Assembly (NCBI RefSeq): GCF_009184895.1
Contig: NZ_WESE01000003.1
Coordinates: 248,001-312,000, forward strand
Length of the DNA stretch: 64,000 bases
DNA from: Nostocoides sp. F2B08
GTDB lineage: Bacteria > Actinomycetota > Actinomycetes > Actinomycetales > Dermatophilaceae
Direction: 5' to 3'
The notes below the pieces were generated by a model, which made no database searches, had not been told where the DNA came from, and was given only the letters and a program-made list of their open reading frames with translations. Below are positions 11,965 through 19,874 of this stretch, piece after piece (the first letter of the stretch is position 1; each line of letters begins with the position of its first letter). The position numbers and the translations under genes are program-made.

Positions 11965-12365
11965 GTCAGCCGCCGACGCGGCAGACAGAGCTCACCGTCC
12001 TGCACAACCCCCGGTGCTCGACGTCCCGCTTCGCGGTCGAGACGCTCCAGGAGGCGGGGGTCGCGCATACCGTCGTCCGTTATCTCAGCGAGCCGCTCGA
12101 CGAGCCCGCTCTGCGCGATCTCGTCGATCGGCTCGAGGACCCGGTGACCGACCTTGTGCGACGAGATCCGGCCTTCGAGCGATCGGGACTGACCGAGACG
12201 GATGTCTCCGACGCGGACGGGGTGGTGGCCGCACTGCTGGCACATCCCGAGCTCATGCAGCGCCCGGTCCTCCTCGTCGGGGATCGCGCCCTCATCGGCA
12301 GGCCGCGCAGCCGGGTCACCGACCTCGCGACGGGGCACGGGCCGTCCTCGACGAAGACGGACTGA
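11961..12365 (+). CDS. ArsC/Spx-family thioredoxin-fold protein
   Basis: 134 residues, GTG start overlapping the TrpB2 stop (GTGA). [10 protein letters not shown] places a single active-site Cys19 at the end of beta strand 1, as in glutaredoxin-dependent ArsC. The C-terminal [15 protein letters not shown] matches the ArsC pattern with its basic residues. Either an arsenate reductase or a YffB/Spx-like protein is possible. There is no arsenite pump or ArsR in the window, and the tight coupling to TrpB2 argues for a role other than arsenic detoxification. Confidence 0.75.
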   Translation: MSQPPTRQTELTVLHNPRCSTSRFAVETLQEAGVAHTVVRYLSEPLDEPALRDLVDRLEDPVTDLVRRDPAFERSGLTETDVSDADGVVAALLAHPELMQRPVLLVGDRALIGRPRSRVTDLATGHGPSSTKTD

Positions 12366-12401
12366 CCGCAGGGGCGGACCTCTCCCAGCCGCACACCTCC
12401 G

Positions 12402-12407
12402 TACAGT
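12402..12407 (+). promoter_or_regulatory. -10 of the 12415 SDR gene
   Basis: TACAGT seven bases before the ATG at 12415; leaderless geometry. Confidence 0.5.
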
Positions 12408-12414
12408 TGCGGGC

Positions 12415-13104
12415 ATGGCTGGACACACCCTGGACGGATCCGTCGTCGCGGTCGTCGGTGCGAGCGGGGCGCTCGGGTCGCTGATCGCCCGCGAGCTCGC
12501 CGACCGCGGAGCCCGCCTCGTGCTCGTCGGCCGGGACCAGGAGCGGCTGGCGGGGGTCCCGATCGAGGGTGCGTCGACCGTGGTCGCGGACCTGACCGAC
12601 GCGGCCGCCGGCGACCGGGTCGTCCAGACGGCGCTGGATGTCCACGGACGGCTGGACGGTGTCGTCAACGCGGCCGGGGTCGTCGCGTTCGGCCCGCTCG
12701 TCGACACCGAGGACGCCGTCGTCGAAGAGCTGTTCATGACCAACGTCATCGGACCGCTCTGGATGATCCGCCGCGTCGCCCCGACGCTCGCGGAGACCGG
12801 CGGTTTCTTCTGCAACATCTCCGCCGTCGTCGCCGAGCAGCCTCTGCCGGGAATGGTCCCGTACGCCGCCGCCAAGGCAGCACTGACCGCCGCCGACTCC
12901 GCTCTCGTTCGTGAGCTGCGCCGGATGAAGGTGAGCGTCATCGACGCCCGGCCACCGCATACCGGGACCGGACTTGCCGACCGACCGCTGGCCGGCACCG
13001 CCCCGAAGCTGCCGCGCGGGCTCGACCCTCAGGTCGTCGCCCGGCGCGTCGTCCGGGCGATCGAGGCCGGCGAGTCCGAGGTCGGCTCGGCACAGTTCGC
13101 CTGA
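12415..13104 (+). CDS. SDR family NAD(P)-dependent oxidoreductase
   Basis: 229-residue classical SDR: VGASGALGSLIA cofactor loop (14-25), NAAG at 85-88, Ser136, Tyr150 and Lys154 (YAAAK). Slightly short for the family, with a compact C-terminus. Start chosen at the ATG directly behind a TACAGT -10; the frame is open further upstream inside the ArsC-like gene but is not coding there. Substrate unknown. Confidence 0.85.
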   Translation: MAGHTLDGSVVAVVGASGALGSLIARELADRGARLVLVGRDQERLAGVPIEGASTVVADLTDAAAGDRVVQTALDVHGRLDGVVNAAGVVAFGPLVDTEDAVVEELFMTNVIGPLWMIRRVAPTLAETGGFFCNISAVVAEQPLPGMVPYAAAKAALTAADSALVRELRRMKVSVIDARPPHTGTGLADRPLAGTAPKLPRGLDPQVVARRVVRAIEAGESEVGSAQFA

Positions 13105-13114
13105 CGGCACACGC

Positions 13115-13134
13115 TCGGCGGAAGGTCCCGCCGA
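13115..13134. terminator. Hairpin between convergent genes
   Basis: TCGGCGG-AAGGTC-CCGCCGA, a perfect 7-bp stem with a 6-base loop, between the stops of the SDR gene (13104) and the convergent small gene (13139). No T-run, so a bidirectional terminator is a guess. Confidence 0.5.
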
Positions 13135-13138
13135 CGCG

Positions 13139-13528
13139 TCATCCCGGCCCGACCGGCCCGGGCGGAAGCCGACGACCGAGGTGGTCGAGCAGCACGGCCC
13201 GACCACCGTCGGTGCCACGGCGCAGCGGGTACAGCGGTGATCGGCTCCACGTGCCCGGTGCCCAGACCAGCTCCTCCGGCACGTCGACCCACCACGACCG
13301 CGCCCCAGCGGGGTCTTCGGCGACCTGACGGACAGCGGTTCCGTCCGAGGACACCGCGACGACCCAGCCACGGTCCCCCAGCGACAGACCCACGAGGAAG
13401 TACGGCTCCCGCCCCGGCTCGAGCCGCATGACGAGCCGGGCCGCCGCCTCGGCATCGGGTCCGACGCCCACCGAGGCCCGGGCGGTCTCGACCGCCCGGG
13501 CGCTCTCTGCGGAGCCGGAGTCGCGCAT
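13139..13528 (-). CDS. Small paralogue of the C-terminal domain of the adjacent C39-like protein
   Basis: 129 residues, no signal peptide, no family I can name. EPYFLVGLSLGDRGWVVAV aligns with DAFYWIVPQVRDGIATAAV of the neighbouring protease. LVWAPGTWSRSPLYPLRR aligns with WVWKPCDQSLSPYYPFRQ. The final GGRAVLLDHLGRRL aligns with DQHLYVRSDGRLF. It therefore looks like a free-standing, shortened copy of that protein's C-terminal domain, lacking about 33 residues in the middle. The start is uncertain: ATG at 13528, GTG at 13537, or a GTG at 13624 that would overlap the upstream gene by 50 bases. No clear Shine-Dalgarno for any of them. Confidence 0.65.
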   Translation of the reverse strand: MRDSGSAESARAVETARASVGVGPDAEAAARLVMRLEPGREPYFLVGLSLGDRGWVVAVSSDGTAVRQVAEDPAGARSWWVDVPEELVWAPGTWSRSPLYPLRRGTDGGRAVLLDHLGRRLPPGPVGPG

Positions 13529-13574
13529 GACAGTCACCGTAGCGGCGAGCCGGACCGCGCGGACCAGCGCGTCC

Positions 13575-14771
13575 TCAGATGCCTCGACCGTTGACGGTGA
13601 GCCGGGTGAAGAGGCGGCCGTCACTGCGGACGTAGAGGTGCTGGTCGCCGTAGCAGACCTGCCGGAACGGGTAGTAGGGAGAGAGCGACTGGTCGCACGG
13701 CTTCCAGACCCAGTGCCGCGACACGCACGCGATCCCCGGGCGGAGGCGCAGCTGGCCCGCCTTCCGGGGCAGGTCGATGACGCGCCCGAGGATCCGCTCG
13801 TCGAGCGCGCGGCGCTCCAGCGTCAGCAGCGCTGTGTCCTCTCCCGCCGCCAGCGCCCGCGCCTGCTGGAACCCACCGTAGAGGGCGTCGACGTTCACCG
13901 CGGCGGTGGCGATCCCGTCGCGCACCTGCGGCACGATCCAGTAGAAGGCGTCGTTGCGGTCCAGCCGCTGAACCAGCTGGGGCTCGCCCGGCTCCGTACC
14001 CTCGAGGGCCCGGGTCCACGTCTCGCGTTCCCGCAGACCGGCCTCCTTCAACGACTCGAGGGAGAGCTCCCTCGCCAGGTCGGGTGACAGGATCTCGGTG
14101 CCGTCGTACCGCGGCAACGGCCGCTCCACCCGCTCGGGGTGTCGCTCGGGTGGCGGCTCGGGGTCGCAGACGGCGACGAAGCGGCCGGACCAGTGACCCC
14201 CGGGCACTCCGGTCATGTAGTCGTCCTGCCACGTCTGGTAGGAGATGTACTCGTCCGAGACTCCCCGGGTGCCGCCACTTCCGCAGCCGTCACCTGTGGT
14301 GTGCGGGGGCTCGGCCGCCATCCCCGGCGTCGGGGGCCACGGGTTGTTGACGTCGAATCCCGTGATCGTGTAGCCGACGTCCGTCGAGCTCGTCGGGTGC
14401 CCGCTCGTCGTGTACCCGCGCACCGCGATCCAGTGCGCCCATCCGAAGACCAGGGCGACCGGGGAGACCCGGTAGTGGTGGATCGTCCAGACGATCATCC
14501 GTGAGATGGCGTCCTCGGTCGCGAGTGCGTCGAGGACGAAGTAGCGGCCGCTCTGCCGGTTGTTCAGGGTCCACGTCAGGCCGTCTGGCCCGGTCGCCCA
14601 GTTCACTCCCGTGTCCGTCGTGGAGTGGCTGTGGTTGTCGTTGTACAGCGACACCTGATCGATATGTCCTGACCCGCACTCCTCCAGGACCATCTGCGCG
14701 CAGGCCGCGCCGCAGTAGTAGTCGGTGTCCTGCTGGTGGTACTCGGTGCCGAGATCTTCCGTGGTCGTCAT
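13575..14771 (-). CDS. C39-like papain-fold cysteine protease with a novel C-terminal domain
   Basis: 398 residues, no signal peptide or transmembrane segment. The N-terminal 200 residues look like a stand-alone peptidase C39 domain: QQDTDYYCGAACAQMVL gives oxyanion Gln14 and nucleophile Cys20, WAHWIAVRGY gives His113, and GFDVNNPW gives Asp140. Unlike bacteriocin exporters there is no ABC transporter domain. Residues 225-398 form a second domain, partly repeated in the downstream gene, ending LYVRSDGRLFTRLTV. GGAGAGG-like spacing before the ATG (GGAGAGGTCATG) fixes the start. Function unknown; a protease, transglutaminase-like enzyme or effector are all possible. Confidence 0.75.
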   Translation of the reverse strand: MTTTEDLGTEYHQQDTDYYCGAACAQMVLEECGSGHIDQVSLYNDNHSHSTTDTGVNWATGPDGLTWTLNNRQSGRYFVLDALATEDAISRMIVWTIHHYRVSPVALVFGWAHWIAVRGYTTSGHPTSSTDVGYTITGFDVNNPWPPTPGMAAEPPHTTGDGCGSGGTRGVSDEYISYQTWQDDYMTGVPGGHWSGRFVAVCDPEPPPERHPERVERPLPRYDGTEILSPDLARELSLESLKEAGLRERETWTRALEGTEPGEPQLVQRLDRNDAFYWIVPQVRDGIATAAVNVDALYGGFQQARALAAGEDTALLTLERRALDERILGRVIDLPRKAGQLRLRPGIACVSRHWVWKPCDQSLSPYYPFRQVCYGDQHLYVRSDGRLFTRLTVNGRGI

Positions 14772-14871
14772 GACCTCTCCTCTCGTGGGGACGCGCTCGC
14801 GGATGCGGCCCGTCAACTCGAAGGAGCACGGCGCGGGCGATGCTGATACGCCGGCCGATACCGCCTGGTGT

Positions 14872-14889
14872 CGCGCTGGGGACAGCGCG
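14872..14889. terminator. Hairpin downstream of the MFS gene
   Basis: CGCGCTG-GGGA-CAGCGCG, perfect 7-bp stem with a tetraloop, 11 bases past the MFS stop on the minus strand. No U-run follows. Confidence 0.45.
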
Positions 14890-14899
14890 GCCGTTCTGC

Positions 14900-16078
14900 T
14901 CAGCGAGCCGGGGCACCCGCCCGGGACCGCTGCCCGGCCAGGGCCCAGAGCGTGAGACCCACGACGACCGCCACGGACCCGACCAGGACGAAGCCGCCCG
15001 ACCCCCCGTAGGCGTCGATCGCGACTCCGCTGACCGGGGCACCGAGGGCGATGCCCGTGGTCATTGCCGTCGAGTGCCACCCCATCGCCTCACCCCGGGC
15101 CGCTTCCGGGACCCGGTCTGTGAGCACCTCGACGGTCGAGGTGACGACCGGCTGACCCAGGAGCCCTGCGACGAGGAGCAGCAGCCCGAGACTCAAAGCA
15201 CCCGTGGAGAGGGCGGGCAGCAGGGTGACCACCCCCAGCACGGCGAGGAGGAGGAACGGGCTGGGGGTGCGCTGCACGGTCCCGTACGCGAGCCCACCGA
15301 TGAGAGAACCCACGGCCCAGAGCGCCAGAACCCAGCCGATGGACGAGGCGCGTCCCACCTCGTTGAGGCTCGCGACCGCGGACAGGTCGGTCCCGGCGAA
15401 CACGAGCGTGCTCGTGACACCTCCGACGAGCAGCGCGAGGACGCCGAGCCCGAACCACGACCGGGTTGCCGGAGGGGCCCCGCCGGCCACGCCCGCACCC
15501 GCGCGCCGCAGCGGCAGGTCCACGGCGAAGAGGATCACACCGCCGAGCGCGCTCGCCCAGAACACCCCGCCGAGCACGACGGCGGTGTCCCACGTCGTCG
15601 CCGCCCACACCGCGATCGCCGGCGCCAGGCCAGCGGACAGCTCGAGCACGACGCCGTCCAGCGACAACGCCGCGCGCCGTCGGTCCTCGGGCGCGGCGGC
15701 CATGACGGCCTGGCGCAGGATGGGCTGGACCGGGATGAAGAAGAGACCCGCCACCGCTTGAGCCATGAGGAACGGGCCGAACTCCAACGTCGGGGCGACC
15801 AGCGCATACCCGCTCTGCACGGCGATCGACGGAACCAGCACCCGGCGCAGTCCCCAGCGGTCGAGGAGTCGACCGCGCCACGGGCCTGAGACGGCGATGG
15901 CCAGCACGAGCACCGCCGAGGCCACTCCGGCCTCGGTGTAGGAGCGGTCCAGGGTGCGGACGACGTGGAGGGTGACGACGATCCCCGCACCGAAGAAGGG
16001 CAGCCGGACCAGGAACCCCACGACGATGGCGGTGCGGATGGCCGGAATGGCGAGGATGTCCCGGTACCGGCGCAGCAC
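14900..16078 (-). CDS. MFS transporter
   Basis: 392 residues, hydrophobic throughout with about 12 predicted membrane segments. The loop after helix 2 reads RGRLLDRWGLRRVLV, the major facilitator cytoplasmic motif A region. The N-terminal half carries the most regular helices; the C-terminal helix ends in GQRSRAGAPAR. Probably an efflux carrier; substrate unknown. GTG start with a TAGGAT -10 six bases upstream (16085-16090), so a leaderless message is likely. Confidence 0.85.
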   Translation of the reverse strand: MLRRYRDILAIPAIRTAIVVGFLVRLPFFGAGIVVTLHVVRTLDRSYTEAGVASAVLVLAIAVSGPWRGRLLDRWGLRRVLVPSIAVQSGYALVAPTLEFGPFLMAQAVAGLFFIPVQPILRQAVMAAAPEDRRRAALSLDGVVLELSAGLAPAIAVWAATTWDTAVVLGGVFWASALGGVILFAVDLPLRRAGAGVAGGAPPATRSWFGLGVLALLVGGVTSTLVFAGTDLSAVASLNEVGRASSIGWVLALWAVGSLIGGLAYGTVQRTPSPFLLLAVLGVVTLLPALSTGALSLGLLLLVAGLLGQPVVTSTVEVLTDRVPEAARGEAMGWHSTAMTTGIALGAPVSGVAIDAYGGSGGFVLVGSVAVVVGLTLWALAGQRSRAGAPAR

Positions 16079-16084
16079 CGGCTC

Positions 16085-16090
16085 ATCCTA
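16085..16090 (-). promoter_or_regulatory. -10 of the MFS gene
   Basis: TAGGAT six bases before the GTG at 16078. Confidence 0.5.
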
Positions 16091-16110
16091 GGGGCGTCCC
16101 GGGTGCGCTC

Positions 16111-17244
16111 TCATCCGGTGTCGGAGCGGACCGGGAGGAGTAGCTCGAGCCGGGCACCCCCTCCTGGCGCATCCGTCACCCGGACGCTGCCGCCGTGGGC
16201 GGCCACGATGCCGCGCACGAGGAAGAGGCCCAGCCCGGTCCCCGCCTTGGCCCCACCCTGCCAGTAGCGGGAGAAGACGAGCTCTCGGTTCGCCTCGGCG
16301 ATCCCGTCCCCCTGGTCGCTCACCGCAATGGACACCGCCGGGGTGCCGTCATCGAGGCTCGACCGATCGACCTCGATTCGCACCAGACCGGCCCCGTGCC
16401 GGAGAGCGTTGTCGACGAGGTTGGCCACGATCTGTTCGAGGCGGTCCGGATCGGCCCACAGCTGGGGCAGGTCCTCGGCGACCCTGAGCTCGAAGCGGCT
16501 CTCGGGCTCTCCGGTGACCACACACCGCGCGACATGGGTGCGCAGCAACGCCTCGAGATCCAGCGGCTGGGGCCGGACCTGGAGTGTCCGGGCGTCGATC
16601 CGGGCGACGTCGAGCAGCTCGGTGATAAGGCGAGTGACCCGCTGGGCGTCGTGCTCGATGGTCTCGAGCATGACGCGCTTGTCACCGTCGTCGAAGCGGT
16701 CCCAGTGCTGCAGGAGGCTCGCGGTGAACCCCGTGATCCCGGCCACCGGCGACCTGAGCTCGTGGGCGACCGTGGTGATCAGCTCGGCGACCGCGGAGTC
16801 GGCGCGCTCGCGTTCCGCCGCGTCGCGCAACGCGAGGAGTATCCCGAAGAGGCGACCCTCGGGGTCGCGCAGATAGCGGGCGGTGAGCAGAACCATCCGA
16901 CCGCTGCGGAGCATCAGGGCCTTCTCGCGGTGGCCGGTGGTCGTGGGCAGCCTGCGGGAGGGCTCACTGATCTCCCACCAGTCCTGGCCGTGCACGTCCT
17001 GCAGCGGGAGGACCTGGCGCACGTCGCCGCCCCGCAGCACCGCGGGCTCGACCCCGCAGATCTCGACCGCACGTCGGTTGAACGACTCGACGGTGCCCTC
17101 GGCGGTCAGGGCGATGAAGCCGTCGGGCAACAGCTCGGCCATCTCGTCGGCCGCCGCGGCGCTCTCGAGATCCCCCGGAGGATTCGCGCCCGGGTCGGGC
17201 CGCCCGTCGTCGATCGGGCCCTCCCCGACGCTCGCCCCGCTCAT
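16111..17244 (-). CDS. Cytosolic PAS sensor histidine kinase (orphan)
   Basis: 377 residues with no membrane segment. PAS domain at about 35-145 (LLPDGFIALTAEGTVESFN), HisKA domain with TTVAHELRSPVAGI and the phosphorylated His161, then the HATPase: N-box NLVDNALRHG (275-284), G1 DQGDGI (310-315), G2 GTGLGLFLV. All catalytic boxes are intact. No response regulator lies beside it, so the partner is encoded elsewhere. TAGGTT (17251-17256) six bases before the ATG is the likely -10, although an AGGAG also lies in that gap; this promoter overlaps the end of the SpoU gene. Confidence 0.9.
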   Translation of the reverse strand: MSGASVGEGPIDDGRPDPGANPPGDLESAAAADEMAELLPDGFIALTAEGTVESFNRRAVEICGVEPAVLRGGDVRQVLPLQDVHGQDWWEISEPSRRLPTTTGHREKALMLRSGRMVLLTARYLRDPEGRLFGILLALRDAAERERADSAVAELITTVAHELRSPVAGITGFTASLLQHWDRFDDGDKRVMLETIEHDAQRVTRLITELLDVARIDARTLQVRPQPLDLEALLRTHVARCVVTGEPESRFELRVAEDLPQLWADPDRLEQIVANLVDNALRHGAGLVRIEVDRSSLDDGTPAVSIAVSDQGDGIAEANRELVFSRYWQGGAKAGTGLGLFLVRGIVAAHGGSVRVTDAPGGGARLELLLPVRSDTG

Positions 17245-17250
17245 ACTCCT

Positions 17251-17256
17251 AACCTA
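17251..17256 (-). promoter_or_regulatory. -10 of the histidine kinase gene
   Basis: TAGGTT six bases before the ATG at 17244, lying across the SpoU stop codon. Confidence 0.45.
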
Positions 17257-18087
17257 CGCGGTGTCCGTTCCCCGGGTCGGGTCCCGCGTGTCACCGTGGT
17301 GACGAGCGTCGGCCGAGGCATACAGGCAGATGGTCGCGGCCATCGCGAGGTTGAGCGACTCGGCCGGGCCGTGGATCGGGACCCTGACGACCGCGTCGCA
17401 CGCGGCCCGGAGCTCCTCCGACAGCCCCCAAGCCTCGTTTCCCATGACCCAGCAGTGGGCACCCGTGAGGTCCACGTCAGGCAGCTGCCGCGTTCCGTGG
17501 CCGTCGGCCGCCAGACTGCGGATACCCGCCGCGCGAAGCCGGTGCAGCGTTGACTCGACGGGCAGGCCCCGCACGATCGGCAGATGGAACAGCGACCCCG
17601 CCGTCGAGCGCACGACCTTCGGCGACGTCACGTCGACCGACGACTGACTCACGAGCACGGCGTCGGCCCCCATCGCGTCCGCGGCCCGGATCACGGTGCC
17701 GAGGTTGCCCGGGTCTCGTACGTGGGCCAGGAGGACCAGCAGCCCGGGCTCCGCTGCGAGGACCTCGTCGAGGCTCGGGGACGCGTCGGACACCACGGCG
17801 AGGACTCCCTGCGGGCTGTCGGCGTCACCCATGGCGGCGACCACCTCGTCGGTGGCCTCGTGGACGTACAGACCCGCTGCCCGGGCAGGTTCGATGATGT
17901 CGTCGGCGTACCGACGCGCGGAGGCGACCGTCGCATACACGTCGACGACACGCTCGGGGGCGTGACGGACCGCCTCGCGCACCCCCTGCGGTCCCTCGAC
18001 GACGAAGCGGCCGGTGCGTGCGCGCACCGACCGCTTCGTGAGGGCCCGGACCGCCTGGATGCGGTCGGACCGTGGGTTCGCGAGCAC
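17254..18087 (-). CDS. SpoU-family RNA 2'-O-methyltransferase
   Basis: 277 residues: N-terminal RNA-binding domain (GRFVVEGPQGVREAV) and a C-terminal SPOUT knot with HVRDPGNLGTVIRAADA, GNEAWGLSEE and ESLNLAMAATICLY, the three TrmH motifs that make the SAM pocket. Methylates a ribose in rRNA or tRNA; the exact site cannot be read. GTG start 19 bases after the rplT stop, a placement next to infC-rpmI-rplT that is common in actinobacteria. Confidence 0.9.
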   Translation of the reverse strand: MLANPRSDRIQAVRALTKRSVRARTGRFVVEGPQGVREAVRHAPERVVDVYATVASARRYADDIIEPARAAGLYVHEATDEVVAAMGDADSPQGVLAVVSDASPSLDEVLAAEPGLLVLLAHVRDPGNLGTVIRAADAMGADAVLVSQSSVDVTSPKVVRSTAGSLFHLPIVRGLPVESTLHRLRAAGIRSLAADGHGTRQLPDVDLTGAHCWVMGNEAWGLSEELRAACDAVVRVPIHGPAESLNLAMAATICLYASADARHHGDTRDPTRGTDTA

Positions 18088-18106
18088 CCGGCTCAGCGGA
18101 TCCAGG

Positions 18107-18484
18107 TCAGGCCGAGGCGTCGGCCGTGGCCGGCACGTTGGCCTTGGCGATCTCGACGAGCGCGGCGAAGGCCGGCGCGTCGTTGACCGCGAGGTCGGCG
18201 AGGATGCGGCGGTCGACCTCGACCTCGGCGGCCTTCAGACCCTGGATGAACCGGTTGTAGGTCATGCCGTTGGCGCGGGCCGCGGCGTTGATCCGCTGGA
18301 TCCAGAGGCGACGGAAGTCGCCCTTCTTGGCGCGCCGGTCACGGTAGGCGTAGCCGAGGGAGTGGGTGACCTGCTCCTTGGCCTTGCGGTACAGGCGCGA
18401 GCGCTGTCCGCGGTAGCCGCTCGCCTGCTCGAGGACGGTGCGGCGCTTCTTCTGGGCGTTGACTGCCCGCTTCACGCGTGCCAC
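18107..18484 (-). CDS. rplT: 50S ribosomal protein L20
   Basis: 125 residues, basic, with the invariant beginning [20 protein letters not shown] and the later [20 protein letters not shown]. It binds 23S rRNA early in 50S assembly. GTG start preceded by AAGGAG at 7 bases. Last gene of infC-rpmI-rplT; the tail is extended by an Ala-rich end. Confidence 0.97.
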   Translation of the reverse strand: MARVKRAVNAQKKRRTVLEQASGYRGQRSRLYRKAKEQVTHSLGYAYRDRRAKKGDFRRLWIQRINAAARANGMTYNRFIQGLKAAEVEVDRRILADLAVNDAPAFAALVEIAKANVPATADASA

Positions 18485-18525
18485 GTGAGTTCTCCTTCTC
18501 GTTCGTTGGGGATCGGGGCAGTCGG

Positions 18526-18720
18526 TCAGCGACCGAGCATCTTCTTGACGGCCTTGGTGTCGGCCTTGCTGACCACGACGTCCTTGGAGAGGGCCCGCGC
18601 CTTCTGCGGGGTCTTCTCGTGGAACTTGTGGACCACGCCGGCCCGCTCGCGCATGATCTTGCCCGAGCCGGTGACACGGAAGCGCTTCTTGGCGCCGCTG
18701 TGGGTCTTGTTCTTCGGCAT
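18526..18720 (-). CDS. rpmI: 50S ribosomal protein L35
   Basis: 64 residues, full length. [20 protein letters not shown] is the diagnostic L35 N-terminus, and AKKMLGR-like KKMLGR ends it. AAAGGAG lies about 10 bases before the ATG. Between infC and rplT as in most bacteria. Confidence 0.97.
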   Translation of the reverse strand: MPKNKTHSGAKKRFRVTGSGKIMRERAGVVHKFHEKTPQKARALSKDVVVSKADTKAVKKMLGR

Positions 18721-18832
18721 GGCTGCCGATCTCCTTTGTCTCTCGCGCGTCCGCCGGGTGGCGGGCGCGTGGGGGTGGTGTGTGGGGTGGTCCTCCTGCG
18801 AGGACTGTGCGAGGTATGCGGTGCGCGCCCGG

Positions 18833-19483
18833 TCAGGACGCTGCGGACCCTGCCTCGCTGGTCTCGGTGGTCTCGCCCTCGGTCGGCTGCGCCTCGGCCG
18901 GCGCGTCGTGCGCGGCGGACCGCTCCGCGGCCTGACGGTCGCGCTTGCGGCGCTGCTCGGCCATGGCCTCGGACTTCTTCTTCGTCGGCGCGATGACCAT
19001 GACCATGTTGCGGCCGTCCTGCTTCGGCTGGCTCTCGACGACACCGAGCTCGGCGATGTCCTCGGCCAGACGCTGCAGCAGCCGGAACCCGAGCTCGGGA
19101 CGAGACTGCTCGCGGCCGCGGAACATGATCGTGACCTTGACCTTGTCCCCGCCCTTGAGGAACCGCTCGACGTGGCCCTTCTTCGTGCCGTAGTCGTGCG
19201 GGTCGATCTTCGGGCGGAGCTTGATCTCCTTGATGACCGTGTTGACCTGGTTCTTGCGAGCCTCCCGGGCCTTCATGGCGGCTTCGTACTTGTACTTGCC
19301 GAAGTCCATGAGCTTGGCGACGGGCGGCTTGGCCATGGGGGCCACCTCGACGAGGTCGAGATCTGCCTCGGCGGCCAGTCGGAGGGCGTCTTCGACGCGG
19401 ACGATCCCGACCTGCTCGCCGTTGGGGCCGACGAGGCGCACCTCGGGGACCCGGATGCGCTCGTTGATGCGGGGCTCGCTGAT
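18833..19483 (-). CDS. infC: Translation initiation factor IF-3, ATC start
   Basis: IF-3 binds the 30S subunit and checks the initiator codon. With an ATC start at 19481-19483 the protein is 216 residues and begins [20 protein letters not shown], the conserved N-terminus; the nearest ATG/GTG in frame is an internal GTG 14 codons later that would remove it. AAGGAG (19490-19495) is exactly six bases from the ATC, and no ATG, GTG or TTG lies nearby upstream in frame. Conserved [20 protein letters not shown] and [13 protein letters not shown] follow; the tail is Ala/Glu-rich. Rare ATT/ATC starts on infC are known in other bacteria and serve autoregulation. Confidence 0.9.
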   Translation of the reverse strand: MSEPRINERIRVPEVRLVGPNGEQVGIVRVEDALRLAAEADLDLVEVAPMAKPPVAKLMDFGKYKYEAAMKAREARKNQVNTVIKEIKLRPKIDPHDYGTKKGHVERFLKGGDKVKVTIMFRGREQSRPELGFRLLQRLAEDIAELGVVESQPKQDGRNMVMVIAPTKKKSEAMAEQRRKRDRQAAERSAAHDAPAEAQPTEGETTETSEAGSAAS

Positions 19484-19874
19484 GTGCTGCTCCTTCGAAC
19501 GGTTGAGCTCTTCGGCGGCGGCTCCGCCGGAGAGGGAAAACGAAAAAGGCTCCTTGGCGTGCGCGCAAGAAGCCTTCGGCCCTGAACCGGTGCGGCGGAG
19601 CCGACCCGGAACGGGTACCTCGGAACCTCGGCCCCCTGTGTTCGTGGTGATCGTCGTGCTGAGGATCGGTCGTGCTGGCGGGTGCCGGGGTGGAAGCTCG
19701 AGAGCCTCTCTTGCGCCTGGCCTGCGCCAGTGCGAGTCGAAAACACGGGTGCAGGCGAAGCCGGTGCGTCAAGGGTAGCAGCCGGGCGGCCACGGGCTCA
19801 AAGTCCGGACGCCGGTGTGGTGCCGCTCGAGGGCTGCTCGCCGCGCTCGACACCACATCGCCGGCCGCGGCGGC
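19484..19874 (-). promoter_or_regulatory. infC operon leader
   Basis: 391 bases with no gene between sseB and infC. It holds a terminator 63 bases before infC (separate entry), a small CGGCG-GAGC-CGCCG hairpin just after it, and upstream promoter-like pieces on the minus strand (TTGACG at 19768-19773 and TACCCT next to it) that do not form a convincing pair. The leader length and the terminator suggest control by premature termination. Confidence 0.5.
19533..19574 (-). terminator. Intrinsic terminator / attenuator in the infC leader
   Basis: Minus strand: AAGGCUUCUUG, a 9-base loop, CAAGGAGCCUU (stem arms 19564-19574 and 19546-19556; 11 bp with one G-U), followed by UUUCGUUUU. This is the strongest intrinsic terminator I see in the window. 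It lies between the presumed promoter region and infC, so it could attenuate the operon, or else terminate sseB read-through. Confidence 0.7.

Noticed and set aside
18833-19441. infC starting at the internal GTG (202 residues)
   Set aside because: It removes the conserved [15 protein letters not shown]-terminus and has no Shine-Dalgarno, whereas ATC at 19483 has both.
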